This document shows positions 35,388 to 37,968 of a stretch of 37,968 bases of DNA, one piece after another. Source of the stretch: GCA-002701945 sp964442015. GTDB lineage: Bacteria; Fidelibacterota; Marinisomatia; Marinisomatales; TCS55. A program made the position numbers and the translations under genes. Under the pieces are notes generated by a model. That model was not told the DNA's origin, did no database searches, and was given only the letters and a program-made list of their open reading frames with translations. The stretch spans positions 1 through 37,968 of the forward strand of contig CAYTYA010000010.1 in the NCBI GenBank assembly GCA_964442015.1. The letters are read 5' to 3'. The number at the start of each line of letters is the position of its first letter. Position 1 is the stretch's first letter.

Positions 35388-35581
35388 AAATAAGTATTAT
35401 CAATATATGTTACTAATATGAAGTTAACTTAGTATGAAATTGATTTTTTATATCTTTACATCCAAACAAATAATTTTATGCTTTTTTATTTAACTATTTT
35501 TCCTGTATGCTATAGGTACTCTACATACCATTAATAAATGAACTATTATCTGTTTTCAATCTATAGAATTGGTTAAAAATT

Positions 35582-37837
35582 GTGAAAAATAAATTTTTAA
35601 CTATATTTTTTCTTGTTCTTTTGTTTATACCAGGATGCGCAGTTCGTCTGCCATCATTACCATCAATTCCAAAATTACCAAAGGTTTTTGATAGAGTGCC
35701 TTTTATACCTGATCATTGGATATCAGGTTATATGATTGATACTACAATTTATGAACCACCAAAATTGTTAGATTCTATACCCCCTTTTCTTTGGTTAACA
35801 TATCCTAATAATGGCGATACTTTAACAAAGTTACATCCTGTTGCTGGTTTAGCAATTGATGATGGAGGGATTGATTCTGTTATTTTGCATTTAGATTCAT
35901 TCTTAATAAAAAAACAAGTTACAGCAGGGTATTATGATTTTATTCTAAATACAACCCAATTTGCTGATACGAATGAACATATAATTTATGTTTCGGCATA
36001 TGATACGATAGGCAATAAGGCAAGCAGTGACAGTGTTTTAGTATATTTTGACCAGTCTCGGGGTTATCCAAATCCAGTAGAAATAACAAATATCGAATAT
36101 GACTCATCTTTTATTGAAATTGATTGGCAACAGACTTATATAAATGATTTTAGCCATTATCAATTATCTGCTGTCGATTCATTAGGAGGTGATATAATAG
36201 ATATTGTTAATATTACTACTAGCGATACTCCAAATGTTATACTTGATAAATTTGATCCATCATCTCCTAGGTGGTACTGGATAACTGTTGTTGATACATT
36301 TGGATTTTCTGCTTCAGGACAACTAACAAAAGTATTGGATTCGCCTCCATTACCATCGCGATTCTTATTTATTAATCATGATAAACAATCCTTTCATTTA
36401 ATGTGGTCAAAAAATACAGAAAAAGATTTTGCTAGATATATTCTATACGGAAAATCAGTTGATGATACAATTGGGGTGAAAGAGTTATGGTCAACAAAAA
36501 ATGCAAATGACACAGTATTTGTTGAAGAAAACATACCTTGGGGAACTCGCAGAATTTATACTCTTGTTACTGAAGATTATTGGGGATTCCAATCATCCGA
36601 TTCAATTAGTGGTGATGCAATAACTAAAATCCTATTTTTTGGAGATAGACATGGGCTAAGTGATCAACTGGATATTTTTAGTTTAGATATGAAATATCGT
36701 GAAGAAATGTATTATCAGCAGGAATTAAGCGGATCAATTATGCAATTATTTTTTCAAGATAAGAACTTTTACATTATGGATAATCCCGTCCAAGGACAAA
36801 AAATGATTGAAAAAGATTTTACTGATCCTCCCTTAATGTGGATTGAATCATTAGCTGCAAATCCTTTTGATACTACTAATTCTCTCAAATTTGATATGGC
36901 AAAGAAATATTATGATGTTTATAATAAAACAAATGGCAATCCATCTTCAAAGCTAGGATATCCAATGCATTTTAGTCCCGATGGAGATATTTTATTTTTT
37001 ACTGATAATACTTTAGGGGACCCAAGCTTGGTAATGATGGATATAGATAGTGGTAATGTTTCGATTATATCCTCTATACATACAGATCTATGGTTCGATC
37101 TGCATCCCTCAGGAGATACATTAGTATTCGTAAAAAATATAGGTTATAATACTGCTATATACAGTCTTCCATTAGATAGTGGGGCATCGCCAATTAGGCT
37201 ATCATATGAATCAAATTCAAGGAATCCATTATTTTCATCTGATGGTTCTTTGGTTATCTATACAGCTAGAGATCGGTTTGGTAGCAAAAATTTATACAGT
37301 GTACGAACGGATGGAACGAAATATAAGAAAGTATCAACATTTAATGATCCAGCAGATATTATTTTTCCTATTGGATTAACGTCGAACGATTCAACAATTT
37401 TATATGTAATGTCTTCACAAGTTGAAAAAGATCAATTAGAAATTTGGTCTATTCATTTGAATGGTTCAAATGATCGATTTTTATCGATATGCACATTGGA
37501 TGGGGATGATCGCCCCAGATTAAGTCCCAATGGAAAAAAAGTTTTATTTCAAAATGATTATAATCTTTGGATAATGAATGTTGATGGTTCAGAGAAATTA
37601 CGCTTAACTGATTTTCCAATAGGGCACGTAGCATACCATGGTCAGTGGTCACCATCTGGGAGTCATATTGTATATATTCATAGAACGGGCGAATGGGGGG
37701 CAGATAGTTTTATTGAATGGATACGCTCAAATGGAAAAGATTTTTCTCGATTATCTGAATTAAATAATATTGTTGTATCTGATGGAAACATCCAGTCAAA
37801 TAATTCATTTAGATTTTGGCCAGTGTTCCAGCCATAG
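35582..37837 (+). CDS. Large lipoprotein with Ig/FN3-like domains and C-terminal TolB/PD40 propeller
   Basis: 751 residues starting at GTG 35582. The lipobox is LFIPGC (Cys 19), followed by a proline-rich linker (LPSLPSIPKLPK). About 75-160 looks like an Ig-like (Big-type) domain (GGIDSVILHLDS), and about 165-350 like two FN3-type domains. From about 360 the protein becomes a TolB-like propeller with PD40-type repeats: HFSPDGDILFF, FSSDGSLVIYTA, LSPNGKKVLFQ and WSPSGSHIVYIH. Such proteins bind partners or ligands at the cell envelope. No enzyme motif was seen. Divergent from kdsA; no good Shine-Dalgarno at the GTG. Confidence 0.75.
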   Translation: MKNKFLTIFFLVLLFIPGCAVRLPSLPSIPKLPKVFDRVPFIPDHWISGYMIDTTIYEPPKLLDSIPPFLWLTYPNNGDTLTKLHPVAGLAIDDGGIDSVILHLDSFLIKKQVTAGYYDFILNTTQFADTNEHIIYVSAYDTIGNKASSDSVLVYFDQSRGYPNPVEITNIEYDSSFIEIDWQQTYINDFSHYQLSAVDSLGGDIIDIVNITTSDTPNVILDKFDPSSPRWYWITVVDTFGFSASGQLTKVLDSPPLPSRFLFINHDKQSFHLMWSKNTEKDFARYILYGKSVDDTIGVKELWSTKNANDTVFVEENIPWGTRRIYTLVTEDYWGFQSSDSISGDAITKILFFGDRHGLSDQLDIFSLDMKYREEMYYQQELSGSIMQLFFQDKNFYIMDNPVQGQKMIEKDFTDPPLMWIESLAANPFDTTNSLKFDMAKKYYDVYNKTNGNPSSKLGYPMHFSPDGDILFFTDNTLGDPSLVMMDIDSGNVSIISSIHTDLWFDLHPSGDTLVFVKNIGYNTAIYSLPLDSGASPIRLSYESNSRNPLFSSDGSLVIYTARDRFGSKNLYSVRTDGTKYKKVSTFNDPADIIFPIGLTSNDSTILYVMSSQVEKDQLEIWSIHLNGSNDRFLSICTLDGDDRPRLSPNGKKVLFQNDYNLWIMNVDGSEKLRLTDFPIGHVAYHGQWSPSGSHIVYIHRTGEWGADSFIEWIRSNGKDFSRLSELNNIVVSDGNIQSNNSFRFWPVFQP

Positions 37838-37844
37838 GATTTTT

Positions 37845-37858
37845 GTGATCCCCATCAA
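37845..37858. promoter_or_regulatory. FNR-like dyad GTGAT-CCCC-ATCAA
   Basis: Nine of ten half-site bases match the TTGAT-N4-ATCAA pattern of FNR-type regulators. It lies just after the stop of the propeller lipoprotein gene, so it could only serve a gene beyond the right edge. It is short enough to be chance. Confidence 0.2.
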
Positions 37859-37893
37859 CGTTTCTTATATGATATATGTGGTACTTTTTGTTT

Positions 37894-37964
37894 GGGAATA
37901 GCCCTGCAAAAAGAAACCCCTTTCTTGCAAGAAACAAGAGGATAAGCTTGCAGGGCTATAGCCC
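37894..37964. repeat. Complex inverted repeat at the right edge
   Basis: ATAGCCCTGCAA (37898-37909) and TTGCAGGGCTAT (37948-37959) are perfect 12-base inverted arms; outer GGG and CCC extend the pairing after a small bulge. Inside lies a perfect palindrome TTTCTTGCAAGAAA (37921-37934), and the right arm itself contains the palindrome GGGCTATAGCCC (37953-37964). There is no T tract. Its GC content stands out from its surroundings. It may be an interspersed repeat, an element end or an mRNA 3' structure. Confidence 0.6.
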
Positions 37965-37968
37965 ATTT

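Noticed and set aside
1..37968. CRISPR arrays, insertion sequences, prophage or toxin-antitoxin genes
   Set aside because: No regularly spaced repeats, transposase or integrase motifs, or small paired toxin-antitoxin frames were found on either strand.

Overview
The window is an AT-rich bacterial chromosome segment with standard stop codons, short intergenic gaps and many lipoproteins. It encodes a Gram-negative cell envelope (LptD-like outer-membrane LPS assembly protein, KdsA for Kdo synthesis) together with a SusC/SusD-type outer-membrane uptake pair. That combination points to the Bacteroidota/FCB side of the tree. The compact AT-rich style and gene repertoire fit marine Marinimicrobia (SAR406 / Neomarinimicrobiota), but the assignment is inference because no rRNA is present. 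A run of exactly 100 N inside one gene shows that this is a scaffolded draft or metagenomic assembly.

Left third (1-10472, all + strand): a DUF1611/DgcN-family gene, cut by the left edge and actually open from base 3, is followed by a YheO/DauR-type PAS-HTH regulator. Then come a SusC-like TonB-dependent receptor, a SusD-like lipoprotein and a strong terminator. After the terminator lie three lipoprotein enzymes: an N-formylglutamate-amidohydrolase-like Zn hydrolase, a gamma-glutamyltranspeptidase-like Ntn hydrolase with a rewritten substrate pocket, and a DUF4369-thioredoxin (TlpA-like) protein. Known family members act on D-glutamate, N-acyl-glutamate and gamma-glutamyl compounds. I read the region as an accessory locus for scavenging D-Glu, N-acyl-Glu or Glu-type peptides; this is the most novel part of the window.

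Centre (10482-21320, all - strand): a tight housekeeping run read in the order rarA, lptD-like, hisS, topA, glyS, Bax-inhibitor-1-like gene. Three of its five junctions overlap or are separated by one base, so much of it is probably co-transcribed.

Right half (21425-37968): mixed-strand singletons and pairs. They are an FKBP lipoprotein, a SAM methyltransferase, tRNA-Thr(CGU), a YidD domain fused to a membrane C-terminus, a UshA-like phosphoesterase with altered metal ligands, a small membrane protein, an NTT-type transporter fused to HEAT repeats and a cyclic-nucleotide-binding domain (with the N gap), an animal-type 2,4-dienoyl-CoA reductase, an M14 peptidase / CoA-type Nudix / ROK kinase run, a beta-rich exported protein, a small lysine/serine-rich secreted protein preceded by a near-perfect CRP-type palindrome, kdsA, and a large lipoprotein with Ig/FN3-like and TolB/PD40 propeller regions. 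The right edge carries a complex inverted repeat.

No gene-free stretch exceeds about 200 bases. I saw no CRISPR array, insertion sequence, prophage or rRNA.
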